A stretch of 64,000 bases of DNA, from the NCBI GenBank assembly GCA_934597725.1, contig CAKTSK010000007.1:17480-81479 (forward strand). The letters are read 5' to 3'. The notes below the pieces were generated by a model. The model was not told the origin of the DNA, ran no database searches, and saw only the letters and a list, made by a program, of their open reading frames with translations. The stretch is from an uncultured Eubacteriales bacterium (GTDB lineage: Bacteria > Bacillota > Clostridia > Oscillospirales > Oscillospiraceae). Numbering within the stretch: the first letter of the stretch is position 1; every line of letters begins with the position of its first letter. Below are positions 49,421-57,816 of this stretch, piece after piece. Both the position numbers and the translations under genes were made by a program.

Positions 49421-49974
49421 TCCTGCTGCAGCTGTACTGGGAGTTCCTCCTGGTGGGCATGTTTTCCATGGGCGGCGGCATGGCCACGGTCCCCTTCCTG
49501 TTTGACCTGTCGGCGCGGACCGGCTGGTTCACCACCGCCGACCTGAGCACCATGATCGCCATTTCTGAGGCCACCCCCGGCCCCATCGGCGTGAACATGG
49601 CCACCTATGTGGGCTATGTCTCCGCCGGCATCCCCGGCAGCGTGGTGGCCCCCCTGGGGCTGGTGACGCCGGCGGTGGTGATCATCCTCCTGGTCTCCAA
49701 GATCCTCAGCACCCTCTGGCAGAATCCTCGGGTCAAGGGCCTGTTTTATGCCCTGCGTCCTGCCTCGGTGGGGCTCATCGGCGCAGCGGCGCTGTCTGTG
49801 TGCGGGGTCGCCCTGGTCAGCCTGGAGCAGGGCGTGACCCTCCACTGGCCCTCCATCCTGCTGTTTCTGGGGATGCTGGCGGCCATGAACCTGCCCAAGC
49901 TGAAAGAACTGCCCTCGATCCTCTTCATTGCCATTTCCGCCGTGATCGGTCTGGTGTTCCGCATGGTGGATTGA
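49417..49974 (+). CDS. chrA: Chromate transporter, half 2
   Basis: 185 residues, about six membrane segments. LLVGMFSMGGGMATVPFLFD and ISEATPGPIGVNMATYVGY are the family signature for the second half. Overlaps half 1 (ATGA), so the two are made together and should form a heterodimer. The ATG at 49417 follows AAAGGAGCG. Last gene of the YheO-pepV-chr unit. Confidence 0.92.
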   Translation: MILLQLYWEFLLVGMFSMGGGMATVPFLFDLSARTGWFTTADLSTMIAISEATPGPIGVNMATYVGYVSAGIPGSVVAPLGLVTPAVVIILLVSKILSTLWQNPRVKGLFYALRPASVGLIGAAALSVCGVALVSLEQGVTLHWPSILLFLGMLAAMNLPKLKELPSILFIAISAVIGLVFRMVD

Positions 49975-50020
49975 GGCTCCAACGACAACAGCCCGCCCTC
50001 TGTCCGGACGCAGAGGGCAG

Positions 50021-50061
50021 CAAAAACGCCGGTTCTCACCCGATGAGAACCGGCGTTTTGA
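50021..50061. terminator. Bidirectional terminator
   Basis: AAAACGCCGGTTCTCA stem with TGAGAACCGGCGTTTT, five-base loop; lies between convergent chrA and sdaAA. Confidence 0.88.
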
Positions 50062-50080
50062 TTGGTATGACAGCGGCCCT

Positions 50081-50953
50081 TTACCGGGCCTTCATCTCCG
50101 CCTTGATCCGCTGGCCGGTGGGGGTGGCCGCCAAGCCGCCCAGGGCGGTCTCCCGGAACTCCACCGGCATCCGCAGGCCCACCTCTCCCATGGCCTCGAT
50201 GACCTCGTCCACAGGGACCCGGCTCTCGATGCCCGCCAGGGCCATGTCGGCGGCGCTGACGGCGTTCACCGCCCCGATCACATTGCGCTTGACGCAGGGG
50301 ACCTCCACCAGACCGGCCACTGGGTCACACACCAGCCCCATGAGGTTTTTCAGGGCCATGGCCACCGCGTGGCCGATCTGCTTCCCGGCGCCTCCCCGCA
50401 GGGCCACCAGCGCCCCCGCCGCCATGGCAGAGGCCGTGCCGATCTCCGCCTGACAGCCGCCGGAGGCCCCGGCGATGCAGGCCTTGTAGGCGATCACCGA
50501 TCCAATGCCCGCCGACACATAGAGGGCTTCCAGGATCTGGTGCTGGTCCGCCTGCCCGTTGTGGTACAGCGGCAGCAGCACCGCCGGCAGCACCCCGCAG
50601 GCGCCCGCCGTGGGGGCCGCCACGATGCGGCACATACAGGCGTTGGACTCGGCCATACTCAGCGCCTCGGTGATGACCTGGCTGATATAGCCTCCGGTCA
50701 TAGCCTGGCCGCTCTGGGCATACTGGTGCATCTTGCCGCCGTCACCGCCCACTAGGCCGCTGACGCTGCGGCGCTGGTTGTCATAGGACGCGGCGGCCTC
50801 CACCATAGCCTTCCAGGTGGCGTGCATCTTGGCCATGGACTGGCCTCGGGTCACCTGACGCTCCTCCATATCCTCCCGCAGGACCACTTCCCAGAAGGGA
50901 AGGCCCTGGGCCTCCATTTTGCCCAGGATCTCACGCATCGAATCCAGTGCCAT
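50081..50953 (-). CDS. sdaAA: L-serine dehydratase, alpha subunit
   Basis: 290 residues. Iron-sulphur serine dehydratase: APTAGACGVLPAVLLPLYHN with its cysteine, ASGGCQAEIGTASAMAAGA, and VCDPVAGLVEVPCVKRNVIG hold the conserved cluster cysteines. It converts L-serine to pyruvate and ammonia. ATG at 50953 is six bases after AAGGAGG, and lies inside the end of sdaAB (23-bp overlap). Confidence 0.96.
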   Translation of the reverse strand: MALDSMREILGKMEAQGLPFWEVVLREDMEERQVTRGQSMAKMHATWKAMVEAAASYDNQRRSVSGLVGGDGGKMHQYAQSGQAMTGGYISQVITEALSMAESNACMCRIVAAPTAGACGVLPAVLLPLYHNGQADQHQILEALYVSAGIGSVIAYKACIAGASGGCQAEIGTASAMAAGALVALRGGAGKQIGHAVAMALKNLMGLVCDPVAGLVEVPCVKRNVIGAVNAVSAADMALAGIESRVPVDEVIEAMGEVGLRMPVEFRETALGGLAATPTGQRIKAEMKAR

Positions 50954-51620
50954 GGTCATCCTCCTTGTCGTAGTATGCGATGGAAAAGACACCGGGCAGC
51001 TCGGACAGGAAGGTCACCTGGCCCGGGGTCAGATGGCCGTCGATCTCAATGACCATCAGCATATCGCCGCCCCGCTTGTCCCGGCGGACGTTCATGTCGG
51101 CCACGTTGATCCGCAGCTGACTGAGCAGGTTGGTGACCGCTGCCACCACCCCCCGCATGTCCCGGTTCCGCACCACCAAAGTGCTGTACATGCCGCTGAA
51201 GCTGACGTCAATGCCGTCGAGCTTATTGACCAAGATCCGCCCGCCGCCCAGGCTGGCCGCCTGGAGATCCAGGGTCTTTCCCTCGGCGCTCTCCAGATGG
51301 AGGACCGCCGTGTTCGGATGGGCCTCCCGCAGGTGGACCGGCGCAATGGAAAAGGTCAGCCCCGCCGCGCGGGCCTGGGCAAAGGCGTCTGGTATCCGCA
51401 GATCGTCGGGGGCCATACCCAGCAGCCCGCCCACCAAGGCCCGGTCGGTCCCGTGCCCCGCCCCGGTCTCGGCAAAGGAGCCGTGGAGCTGGATGCGCGC
51501 CTTGACCGGCGTACCGCCCAGAAGGGTCCGGGCCATCAGGCCGATCCGGGCCGCCCCCGCCGTGTGGGAGCTGGAGGGGCCGACCATCACCGGCCCCAGA
51601 ATATCAAACAGGTTCAACAT
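50931..51620 (-). CDS. sdaAB: L-serine dehydratase, beta subunit
   Basis: 229 residues. Starts FDILGPVMVGPSSSHTAGAA, the hallmark of the beta subunit, followed by HGSFAETGAGHGTDRALVGG. The C-terminal 80 residues form an ACT domain (STLVVRNRDMRGVVAAVTNL; MLMVIEIDG) that may sense serine. ATG at 51620. The leader upstream carries an attenuator-like set of hairpins. Confidence 0.96.
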   Translation of the reverse strand: MLNLFDILGPVMVGPSSSHTAGAARIGLMARTLLGGTPVKARIQLHGSFAETGAGHGTDRALVGGLLGMAPDDLRIPDAFAQARAAGLTFSIAPVHLREAHPNTAVLHLESAEGKTLDLQAASLGGGRILVNKLDGIDVSFSGMYSTLVVRNRDMRGVVAAVTNLLSQLRINVADMNVRRDKRGGDMLMVIEIDGHLTPGQVTFLSELPGVFSIAYYDKEDDHGTGFDA

Positions 51621-51649
51621 AGACGAACCCCTTTCTCTGATAAATTACA

Positions 51650-51702
51650 AAAAGCCCCGGACCTGCAAGGGTCCAGGAACCGTGGGACCGGGGGACCCCC
51701 CC
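51650..51702 (-). promoter_or_regulatory. Attenuator-like hairpins in the sdaAB leader
   Basis: In transcript order (minus strand), GGUCC/GGACC can pair as an upstream hairpin (51685-51689 with 51670-51674), or GGACC/GGUCC can pair further on (51670-51674 with 51659-51663), which then completes a terminator ending GGGGC-UUUUU (51650-51658). The two structures use the same bases, so only one can form. A GGGGG-ACCCCC palindrome lies just upstream (51690-51700). The signal that selects the fold is not known. Confidence 0.6.
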
Positions 51703-51771
51703 GCGCCCGGCGGACGATTTGATCCGGGCTGTCTTTCTCTCCCGGACAAAGCTCCTCCATATTCTGGATGC

Positions 51772-51800
51772 ATTATAGGACAGGCGGCTCCGTCTGTCAA
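51772..51800 (-). promoter_or_regulatory. Promoter of sdaAB-sdaAA
   Basis: On the minus strand TTGACA (51795-51800), 17-bp spacer, TATAAT (51772-51777). Consensus; leader of about 145 bases. Confidence 0.9.
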
Positions 51801-51898
51801 GGGTCCTTCTGCGCCGCCCCAGCAGCGCAAAAAGCAGCCGCTTTCCCAATCGAAAACGGCTGCACAACGCGCCGGTCCCCGCCGGCGGGGACCACGGA

Positions 51899-51927
51899 TT
51901 GCCTTTGCCCCGGCCCCGTGCTACAAT
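51899..51927 (+). promoter_or_regulatory. Promoter of gluQ
   Basis: TTGCCT (51899-51904), 17-bp spacer, TACAAT (51922-51927). Confidence 0.55.
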
Positions 51928-51960
51928 GGACCAAACGCAACCCAAGAAGGGGGAAGGCAT

Positions 51961-52920
51961 GTGAAAAAACAACCGACGGTCCGGGGGCGCTTTGCCCCCA
52001 GCCCCAGCGGCCGGATGCACCTGGGCAACCTCTTTGCCGCCCTGCTGGCCTGGCTGGACGTGCGCAGCCTGGGGGGCGAGATCCTGCTGCGGATGGAGGA
52101 CCTGGACCCGGACCGGTGCAAGGCGTCCTACCTGCCCCAGCTGGCCGACGACCTGCGCTGGCTGGGCCTGGACTGGGACCTGGGCTGGCAGCCGGGAGAC
52201 CCCACCTATTGCCAGAGCCGCCGCACCGCCCACTATCAGGCCGCCTTTGACCACCTGGCCCGCCGGGGGCTGGTCTACCCCTGCTATTGCAGCCGGAAGG
52301 AGCTGCTGGCCGCCTCCGCGCCCCACGCCTCGGACGGGGCCAGGGTCTACTCAGGCCGGTGCCGGCACCTGACCGCCGAGGAAGCCGCCGCCCGTCAGGC
52401 GGCGGGCCGGGCTCCCGCCTGGCGGGTGGCCGTCCCGGCGGAGACCGTCTCCTTTGTGGACGGCAACTTCGGCCCCCGGTCGGAACGGCTGGACCGGGAC
52501 TGCGGGGATTTCATCCTCCGCCGGTCCGACGGGGTCTATGCCTATCAGCTGGCCGTGGCGGCGGACGACGGCGCCATGGGCATCAACCGGGTGGTCCGGG
52601 GGCAGGACCTGCTCTCCTCCACCCCCCGGCAGATCTGGCTGCTGGAACAGCTGGGCTATCCCGTGCCCACCTACTGCCACCTGCCCCTCCTCCTCAGCCC
52701 CGACGGGCGGCGGCTGTCCAAGCGGGACCGGGACCTGGACATGGGCTATCTGCGAACCCACACCACGCCGGAAAAGCTGGTGGGCTTTCTGGGCTATGTG
52801 GCGGGGCTGCTGCCCCGGCCCCGGCCGGTGTCGCCCTATGATCTCATAGAGACCTTTTCCTGGCAGCAGGTGGGCCAGGCTGACCGCGTGGTGGACGACG
52901 CCGCCTGGCAGAGCCTCTAA
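51961..52920 (+). CDS. gluQ: Glutamyl-Q tRNA(Asp) synthetase
   Basis: 319 residues. Truncated glutamyl-tRNA synthetase: the class I HIGH variant is HLGN in APSPSGRMHLGNLFAALLAW, the KMSKS variant is RLSKRD, and the C-terminal anticodon-binding domain is absent, as expected for GluQ. Zinc ligands are seen in CYCSRKE and GRCRH. It adds glutamate to queuosine in tRNA-Asp. GTG start at 51961 after GGGGGAAGG. Its stop overlaps the sigF stop by three to four bases, convergently. Links with queT in the window. Confidence 0.95.
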   Translation: MKKQPTVRGRFAPSPSGRMHLGNLFAALLAWLDVRSLGGEILLRMEDLDPDRCKASYLPQLADDLRWLGLDWDLGWQPGDPTYCQSRRTAHYQAAFDHLARRGLVYPCYCSRKELLAASAPHASDGARVYSGRCRHLTAEEAAARQAAGRAPAWRVAVPAETVSFVDGNFGPRSERLDRDCGDFILRRSDGVYAYQLAVAADDGAMGINRVVRGQDLLSSTPRQIWLLEQLGYPVPTYCHLPLLLSPDGRRLSKRDRDLDMGYLRTHTTPEKLVGFLGYVAGLLPRPRPVSPYDLIETFSWQQVGQADRVVDDAAWQSL

Positions 52921-53630
52921 TCCTCCAGCTCCCGGCGCAGGATCTGCAGGCATTTCTTTTCCAGCCGGGACACCTGGACCTGGCTGATGCCCAGGACCCG
53001 GGCCGTCTTGTCCTGGGTCAGCCCCTTGTAGTAGCGCAGGAGGATCAGCTTGCGCTCCCGCTCCGGCAGCCGGTCGATGGCCGTGCGCAGGGCCACGGTC
53101 TCCACCATCCCCTCCTCCGGGGATTCGCTGCCCACCACCATTTCCAGCGCCAGCCCGGTCTCACCGGATTCGGCTTGCAGGGAGATCACCGCAGCGGCGG
53201 CCAGATCGGCGGCGGCGATCTCTTCCGGGGTCATGCCGGTGGCCTGGGCCAGCTCCGACAGGGCCGGGTCCCGGCCCAGCCGGGCTTGCAGGTCCTCCCG
53301 GGCCTTGTGCAGGCGCAGCGCCTGCTCCCGCTTGCCCCGGCCCACCCGGATCATGCCGTCGTCCCGGAGAAACCGCCGGATCTCTCCGGCGATCTTGGGC
53401 ACGGCGTAGGTGGAGAACTGGGTGCCGTAGTCCAGGTCAAAGCCCTGGACGGCCTTGAGGAACCCCAGGCAGCCCAACTGATACAGGTCTTCGCTGTCCA
53501 TCCCCTTCCGGGCATAGCGATGCACCAGGCTCCAGATCAGCCCCTGGTTCTCCTCCACCAGCTGGCCGCAGGCCGCCCGGTCGCCCTTCTGGGCCGCCCG
53601 GAGCAGGGCGCGGGTGTGGTCAGGATTCAC
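52917..53630 (-). CDS. sigF: Sporulation sigma factor SigF
   Basis: 237 residues. Region 2 (EDLYQLGCLGFLKAVQGFDL then YGTQFSTYAVPKIAGEIRRF), region 3 and region 4 (LPERERKLILLRYYKGLTQD, LGISQVQVSRLEKK) are typical of SigF/SigG. Position after spoIIAA-spoIIAB settles it as SigF, the first forespore-specific factor. Overlaps spoIIAB by four bases. Confidence 0.96.
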   Translation of the reverse strand: MNPDHTRALLRAAQKGDRAACGQLVEENQGLIWSLVHRYARKGMDSEDLYQLGCLGFLKAVQGFDLDYGTQFSTYAVPKIAGEIRRFLRDDGMIRVGRGKREQALRLHKAREDLQARLGRDPALSELAQATGMTPEEIAAADLAAAAVISLQAESGETGLALEMVVGSESPEEGMVETVALRTAIDRLPERERKLILLRYYKGLTQDKTARVLGISQVQVSRLEKKCLQILRRELED

Positions 53631-54079
53631 GCCCCGCCTCCCACCCGCAGGGCAAAGCGCTTCCGCATGGTCACCGTGGTCCCCTTGCCGGGCCGGGAGC
53701 GGACCTTGACGGTGTCCATAAAGCTCTCCATGATGGTAAAGCCCATGCCCGAGCGCTCCTGGTTGCCGGTGGTAAAGAGCGGGGTGCGGGCCTGCTCCAC
53801 GTCCGGGATGCCCACCCCCCAGTCCCGGACCAGGATCTCCAGCTGGTTGCCGGGGTACAGACGCAGCTTCAGCTCCACCTTTCCCAGGGTCTCCGGGTAG
53901 GCGTGGACGATGGCGTTGGTCACCGCCTCGCTCACGGCGGTCTTGACGTCCCCCAGCTCGTCCAGGGTGGGGTCCAGCTGGGCGGCAAAGGCCGCGGCGG
54001 CGGCCCGGGCAAAGGCTTCGTTGGCCGACCGGGAGGGAAAGGTGAGGCAGACCTGGTTGGTATACTGGATGGTAGGCAT
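53627..54079 (-). CDS. spoIIAB: Anti-sigma F factor SpoIIAB
   Basis: 150 residues. GHKL ATPase/kinase: DVKTAVSEAVTNAIVHAYPE (N box), RDWGVGIPDVEQA (G1) and ERSGMGFTIMESFMD (G2). It binds SigF and phosphorylates SpoIIAA. ATG at 54079 overlaps the spoIIAA stop by one base. Confidence 0.97.
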   Translation of the reverse strand: MPTIQYTNQVCLTFPSRSANEAFARAAAAAFAAQLDPTLDELGDVKTAVSEAVTNAIVHAYPETLGKVELKLRLYPGNQLEILVRDWGVGIPDVEQARTPLFTTGNQERSGMGFTIMESFMDTVKVRSRPGKGTTVTMRKRFALRVGGGA

Positions 54080-54399
54080 TATGTATCGCTCCTTTCTGCC
54101 AGCGGGATCAGCCGCTGGAGCCCCGCCGCCCGGAGGACCCGGGCGGGCTGGTCGGGCAGGCCGGTCACCTGGATGGTCCCTTCCAGCTCCTGCATCCGCT
54201 GCCACAGGCGCAGCAGGACGGCAATGCCGGAGCTGTCCATAAAGGTGATGCCGGCGCAGTCCACGATCAGCTGGAGAGGAAGGACCTGATCGATCTCCCC
54301 CTCCACCTCCCGGAGCAATCCCTTGACCCGGTGGTGGTCGATGTCCCCCGACAGGGCCACGGTCAGGATGCGGTTGTGGGTGGTGTAGGCGACAGCCAT
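54079..54399 (-). CDS. spoIIAA: Anti-sigma F factor antagonist SpoIIAA
   Basis: 106 residues. STAS domain with the phosphorylated serine in FMDSSGIAVLL (Ser57 by alignment). The dephosphorylated form attacks the SpoIIAB-SigF complex to release SigF. ATG at 54399 after AAAGGGGCG. The operon has the usual A-B-sigF order. A strong hairpin with a T run lies 35 bases upstream of this start, between it and the previous gene. Confidence 0.96.
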   Translation of the reverse strand: MAVAYTTHNRILTVALSGDIDHHRVKGLLREVEGEIDQVLPLQLIVDCAGITFMDSSGIAVLLRLWQRMQELEGTIQVTGLPDQPARVLRAAGLQRLIPLAERSDT

Positions 54400-54432
54400 A
54401 GAAAACGCCCCTTTCTCGCGCGGGTATTGGAT

Positions 54433-54475
54433 CAAAAAAATCGCCGTGTACCGGCTTGTCCGGTACACGGCGATT
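54433..54475 (-). terminator. Hairpin-T terminator upstream of spoIIAA
   Basis: 15-bp perfect stem ATCGCCGTGTACCGG with its complement, then seven T on the minus strand. It probably ends the lipoprotein transcript at 54552. Only about 33 bases remain before spoIIAA, so the spoIIA promoter must overlap the hairpin, or the hairpin acts as an attenuator. Confidence 0.8.
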
Positions 54476-54551
54476 ATACTGCTTGGGGGTGGAAAATTTT
54501 GTCAAACCCAGAGGGGCGGCACAACGCAGAAGGCCATCCCGGCGAAAGGGC

Positions 54552-55415
54552 TCAGAAGGTGACGGTGTGGCCGTCGATCTGCACGGCGGTGACCTGGGCG
54601 ATGTCTATGGGGGAACGAAATACTTTGTTGCCCTGAATATCCCGCAGCGGGTCGCTGATACTCCCTCCGGCTACCGAACCGTCCGGGTAGCTGGTCGTCC
54701 CGTCAGCGTAAACCAGGCGCGTACTGACGACAACTTGCGAGAAGTCCTCTGCCTGGGAAGCATCCAGAGAGAAGATCAGGGAGAAGGGAGACAGGGTAAC
54801 ATTGCCCAGCACAGTGCCGTCCTCTGCTGCAATGTCGCCGGAGAGGATGGTCCCCTGGTTGGTGGGCGTCCAGGTGAGGGTGTGAACGTCTTCGGTTACC
54901 GGGACGGGAGTGTCTCCCTGGTCATAGGAGAACCCCTCGATGGTAAACTGTACTTCTCCCTCTGGCCACGGGCTGCCCTTCCTGTGGAGAAAATAGCTGA
55001 GATAGGTGAAGGTGTTGTCTTCACAGAGGAGGGTCATGCTCTGGCTGGTGCTGTGTTGATTCCTCTCTTCCTGGCCGGTGAGGGTGTATGTGGCAGGGTA
55101 CGGCTTCCCTTCCTCCGGGTCGGGAAGCGGAACGCCGTCGGCAAAGGTCACTTCATAGAACACATACAGCTCCCGGTCGTTGCCAAAGGTCTGGATGACG
55201 CGGAGCGTGGAGTCCTCCTGCTCCGAGGTCAAATTCAGGGTCTGGATGCTGGAAGCCAAGTCCTTGGCCTGCTTGTCCGACAGATCCAGCGTCTGGACGA
55301 TGGCGGGGTCCAGAACGGCGGCGGGTTCCTCTATGGTCTTGGTCTCTCCGCCGCAGCCGGCCAGGACAACGGCCAACAGCACGCAGAGCAGCAGGGCGAT
55401 CGGTCTACGTTTCAT
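54552..55415 (-). CDS. Lipoprotein of unknown function
   Basis: 287 residues. Signal peptide with lipobox LAGC (Cys at about 21). The mature protein is beta-rich (YEVTFADGVPLPDPEEGKPY; TIEGFSYDQGDTPVPVTED), with a repeat-like TLSPFSLIFSLDASQ strand near the end, and resembles immunoglobulin-like lipoproteins found in Clostridia. No named domain. ATG at 55415 after GGAGGTTCC. Same direction as the two membrane protein genes upstream. Confidence 0.75.
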   Translation of the reverse strand: MKRRPIALLLCVLLAVVLAGCGGETKTIEEPAAVLDPAIVQTLDLSDKQAKDLASSIQTLNLTSEQEDSTLRVIQTFGNDRELYVFYEVTFADGVPLPDPEEGKPYPATYTLTGQEERNQHSTSQSMTLLCEDNTFTYLSYFLHRKGSPWPEGEVQFTIEGFSYDQGDTPVPVTEDVHTLTWTPTNQGTILSGDIAAEDGTVLGNVTLSPFSLIFSLDASQAEDFSQVVVSTRLVYADGTTSYPDGSVAGGSISDPLRDIQGNKVFRSPIDIAQVTAVQIDGHTVTF

Positions 55416-55493
55416 TGCGGAACCTCCTTTTCAGACTGGCGGGGACCGGCCATGCCAGGGGCCGCCCCCAAGTGGTCGTTGGGTCGGCAAGAA

Positions 55494-56000
55494 TCACGGG
55501 GACAGGGTCTCGGGCGTCGTGTTTCCCTTGGGTCGGAACAGGGGGAGCAGCAGGAGGATCAGAACATCCACCGCCAGCAGCCAGCTGTCAGAGGCCACCT
55601 CCATGTACAGATAGAAGGGCTGGCCGTACTGCCGCAGCCAGGCGATGAGCAGCAGATAGGCCGCGCCGGTGACCGCCAGCAGGCCGAAGAAGCACAGCAG
55701 GCCCCAGCGGCTCTTGCGGTATATCCGCCAGAACAGCCAGATCAGGCCCGCGAGCAGCAGCACCCGCAGCAAGGGGGCCAGGTTGTAGTAAAGGCTGGTA
55801 AGCTGCTCCTCATAGGGCACTGGGGGGACGTATTCATCCAACAGCCAGAACCAATAGTCCCGCTCCAGAAGCGGGCATTTCCAGGGAACAGGCGGGAGGA
55901 TGATGCCCCGCCAAAGGGTGCAGGAGAGAAGCATGAACACCTGGACCACACAGGCCATCAGGAGAAAAAAGATGCCTTTCTTGTCGCGCAGGGGGTTCAT
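55494..56000 (-). CDS. Membrane protein of unknown function
   Basis: 168 residues, about four membrane segments (GIFFLLMACVVQVFMLLSCT; LLRVLLLAGLIWLFWRIY; LLCFFGLLAVTGAAYLLLIA; LLAVDVLILLLLPLF). The loop between the first and second is aromatic (YWFWLLDEY). ATG at 56000 after GGAGGTTGC. No family recognised. Confidence 0.7.
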   Translation of the reverse strand: MNPLRDKKGIFFLLMACVVQVFMLLSCTLWRGIILPPVPWKCPLLERDYWFWLLDEYVPPVPYEEQLTSLYYNLAPLLRVLLLAGLIWLFWRIYRKSRWGLLCFFGLLAVTGAAYLLLIAWLRQYGQPFYLYMEVASDSWLLAVDVLILLLLPLFRPKGNTTPETLSP

Positions 56001-56189
56001 AAGCAACCTCCTTTCCAAACAGGACGTCAAACTTCTGCTTTCTTCAACGTCAGCATACCATATCCCCAATTTCTTTACGAGATACCCCCCCATTTTCGTC
56101 AGAAAGACGAACCTCGTCTTTCCACAGGCAGCGGGGCGATCGCCCCGCTGCCTCCCATGGGACCGTGGATGCGGTGGTCTGCGGCCCTG

Positions 56190-56648
56190 TCACAGGGGCA
56201 GATAGAACTGCATCACCGGGGCGATCTCCACCACCATCCAGACAACGGAGAGGACCAGACACAGCAGGCCGGACACCCCGCACGCCCGGTGCAGCGCAAC
56301 GGTGGTCCCCGTCTTGGGGATGTCCCTTCCCTTCCAGAGCAGCAGGACACCGGTCAGCGCCAGAACGACCAGCGGCAGCAGGACCAGAACAAGCCCCAGC
56401 AAGGGGGGCGTCTCCGGGATCTGAAACAGCGACGGGTCTCCCGTGGTCACCAGATGGCGCCAGACCGTCACGCCAAACAGCCGGTAGGCAAAGCAAACAA
56501 AGCAGAGGGCCGCCAGCAGCAGGACCCAACCCTTCCCCAGACCTGGGTGGGCCCGGGGATAGGCCCCGTCTCTCTGGGACCGGATCAGCACAAGGCCCCC
56601 AAAGGCAAACGCGAGGACCACGGCAAGTTGAAACAACAGATACGTCAT
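56190..56648 (-). CDS. Membrane protein of unknown function
   Basis: 152 residues with about four membrane segments (LLFQLAVVLAFAFGGLVLI; GWVLLLAALCFVCFAYRLF; LLGLVLVLLPLVVLALTGVL; GVSGLLCLVLSVVWMVVEIA). ATG at 56648 after AGGGATCTC. No domain recognised. Lies between the sigma/anti-sigma pair and the next membrane gene. Confidence 0.65.
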   Translation of the reverse strand: MTYLLFQLAVVLAFAFGGLVLIRSQRDGAYPRAHPGLGKGWVLLLAALCFVCFAYRLFGVTVWRHLVTTGDPSLFQIPETPPLLGLVLVLLPLVVLALTGVLLLWKGRDIPKTGTTVALHRACGVSGLLCLVLSVVWMVVEIAPVMQFYLPL

Positions 56649-56763
56649 GGGAGATCCCTCCTTCATCAAATGGGTCTGATTGGTTTTTTCTATCTCAAGC
56701 CTTCCACGGAAAGCCGCCCGACAAAGCACAGAAAACTGCCGCTTCTCCGTCCCGTTTCGCCTG

Positions 56764-57816
56764 CTATCGTTCGACCAGCGCAGCGCTTTCTGCAAGAGGA
56801 AGCAGGTCAGCGATCGGCAGCCGGGAGGAGAGCAAGAAGGTATACCCCGCCGCTTCGTCAAACCACATCACAAGGTTGGGGCTGCCGTCGGTGGCGGCGT
56901 GGGCCTGCCCGATGCTGCCGCGGATGGAGACCCGTTCCCGCTCCGGGATCATGCTGCCTTTCTCGCCGCGCAGACCGGCCCCCTCCTTCAGCAGCATATA
57001 GCTGAACACGATCTCCTCCGCCGGGTCCTCGGCACGATAAACGATCTCCACCGAGCTGCCCCAGTCGGTATAGTCGGTTTCGGCATAGCCCGCCGGCAGG
57101 GCCGTCAAGGCCCACGGGTCCAGCAGCCCGACCTGGGTAACGCTGGACGCGATCTCGATCAGGGTATCCGCCGGGAGCCAGGAGGCCGGGAAGAAGGACA
57201 CATCGTTTTCTGCATCGGACCACAGGAGCAGATTGGGGTCCTTCCTGTCGGCAGGATAGAAGCGGCCCTGGTGGCCATTGATATAGACGCTGGACGACGT
57301 GGTGCGTTCCTGTTCCAGTTCCCCCATCCCGCTGTCTGTCCCCTGTTGGTAGGAAAATTCGATCCACAGTCCCGGGTCCTCGCCGCAGTAACGAAGGTGT
57401 CTCTGGTTTCCTTGGTCCAGGCGGTCGGTCTCCTCATATCCCTCCGGCAGATGGACAGGCGCCCAGACCTGCGGCTGCCCGGCAGCCGCTTCGCCCCGGA
57501 GCTTCTCCGTGGTCCGGGCCTCGCCCCCGCCGGTGAGCCACCGGGTCATCCACTGGCCGGCGGCGGCGTTGGCGTCTAAAAACACGATGCCGGTCAGAAC
57601 CACGGTCAGGGCCGCACAGGCCGCGATTTGCAGACCCCGCCGCCAGTTCCGCCGGGCGGCAGGGCGGCGCAGGAACCGGGCTTCCCAGCGCCGGTGGGCG
57701 GCGGTGGGGGGCGGCGGTTCTTCCGCCTTGGTCAGGGCTTCCTCATAGTCCAGCAGGTTGGCCTGGAGCAAGGCCTGGCGGATTTGGGCCAATTCCTCAT
57801 GTTCCTCCATCTCCAT
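56764..57816 (-). CDS. Anti-sigma factor-like membrane protein with two DUF4367-type domains
   Basis: 350 residues. Short cytoplasmic N-terminus (AQIRQALLQANLLDYEEALTK), membrane segment at about 62-80, then two tandem external domains (about 115-225 and 230-340). Each begins LP-x-GY-x-ETD, contains an EFSYQ/VFSYML strand, NLLLWSD/NLVMWFD and ends LIEIASSV or the like. The paralogue at 61320 has only one such domain, so a domain duplication has happened here. The start lies inside the sigma gene (20-bp overlap). Likely the membrane-bound partner of that sigma factor. Confidence 0.82.
   Translation of the reverse strand: MEMEEHEELAQIRQALLQANLLDYEEALTKAEEPPPPTAAHRRWEARFLRRPAARRNWRRGLQIAACAALTVVLTGIVFLDANAAAGQWMTRWLTGGGEARTTEKLRGEAAAGQPQVWAPVHLPEGYEETDRLDQGNQRHLRYCGEDPGLWIEFSYQQGTDSGMGELEQERTTSSSVYINGHQGRFYPADRKDPNLLLWSDAENDVSFFPASWLPADTLIEIASSVTQVGLLDPWALTALPAGYAETDYTDWGSSVEIVYRAEDPAEEIVFSYMLLKEGAGLRGEKGSMIPERERVSIRGSIGQAHAATDGSPNLVMWFDEAAGYTFLLSSRLPIADLLPLAESAALVER

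Noticed and set aside
51621..51770. T-box or glycine riboswitch in the sdaAB leader
   Set aside because: The T-box sequence (TGGNACCGCG) and the glycine aptamer core are not present; only attenuator-like hairpins are supported.
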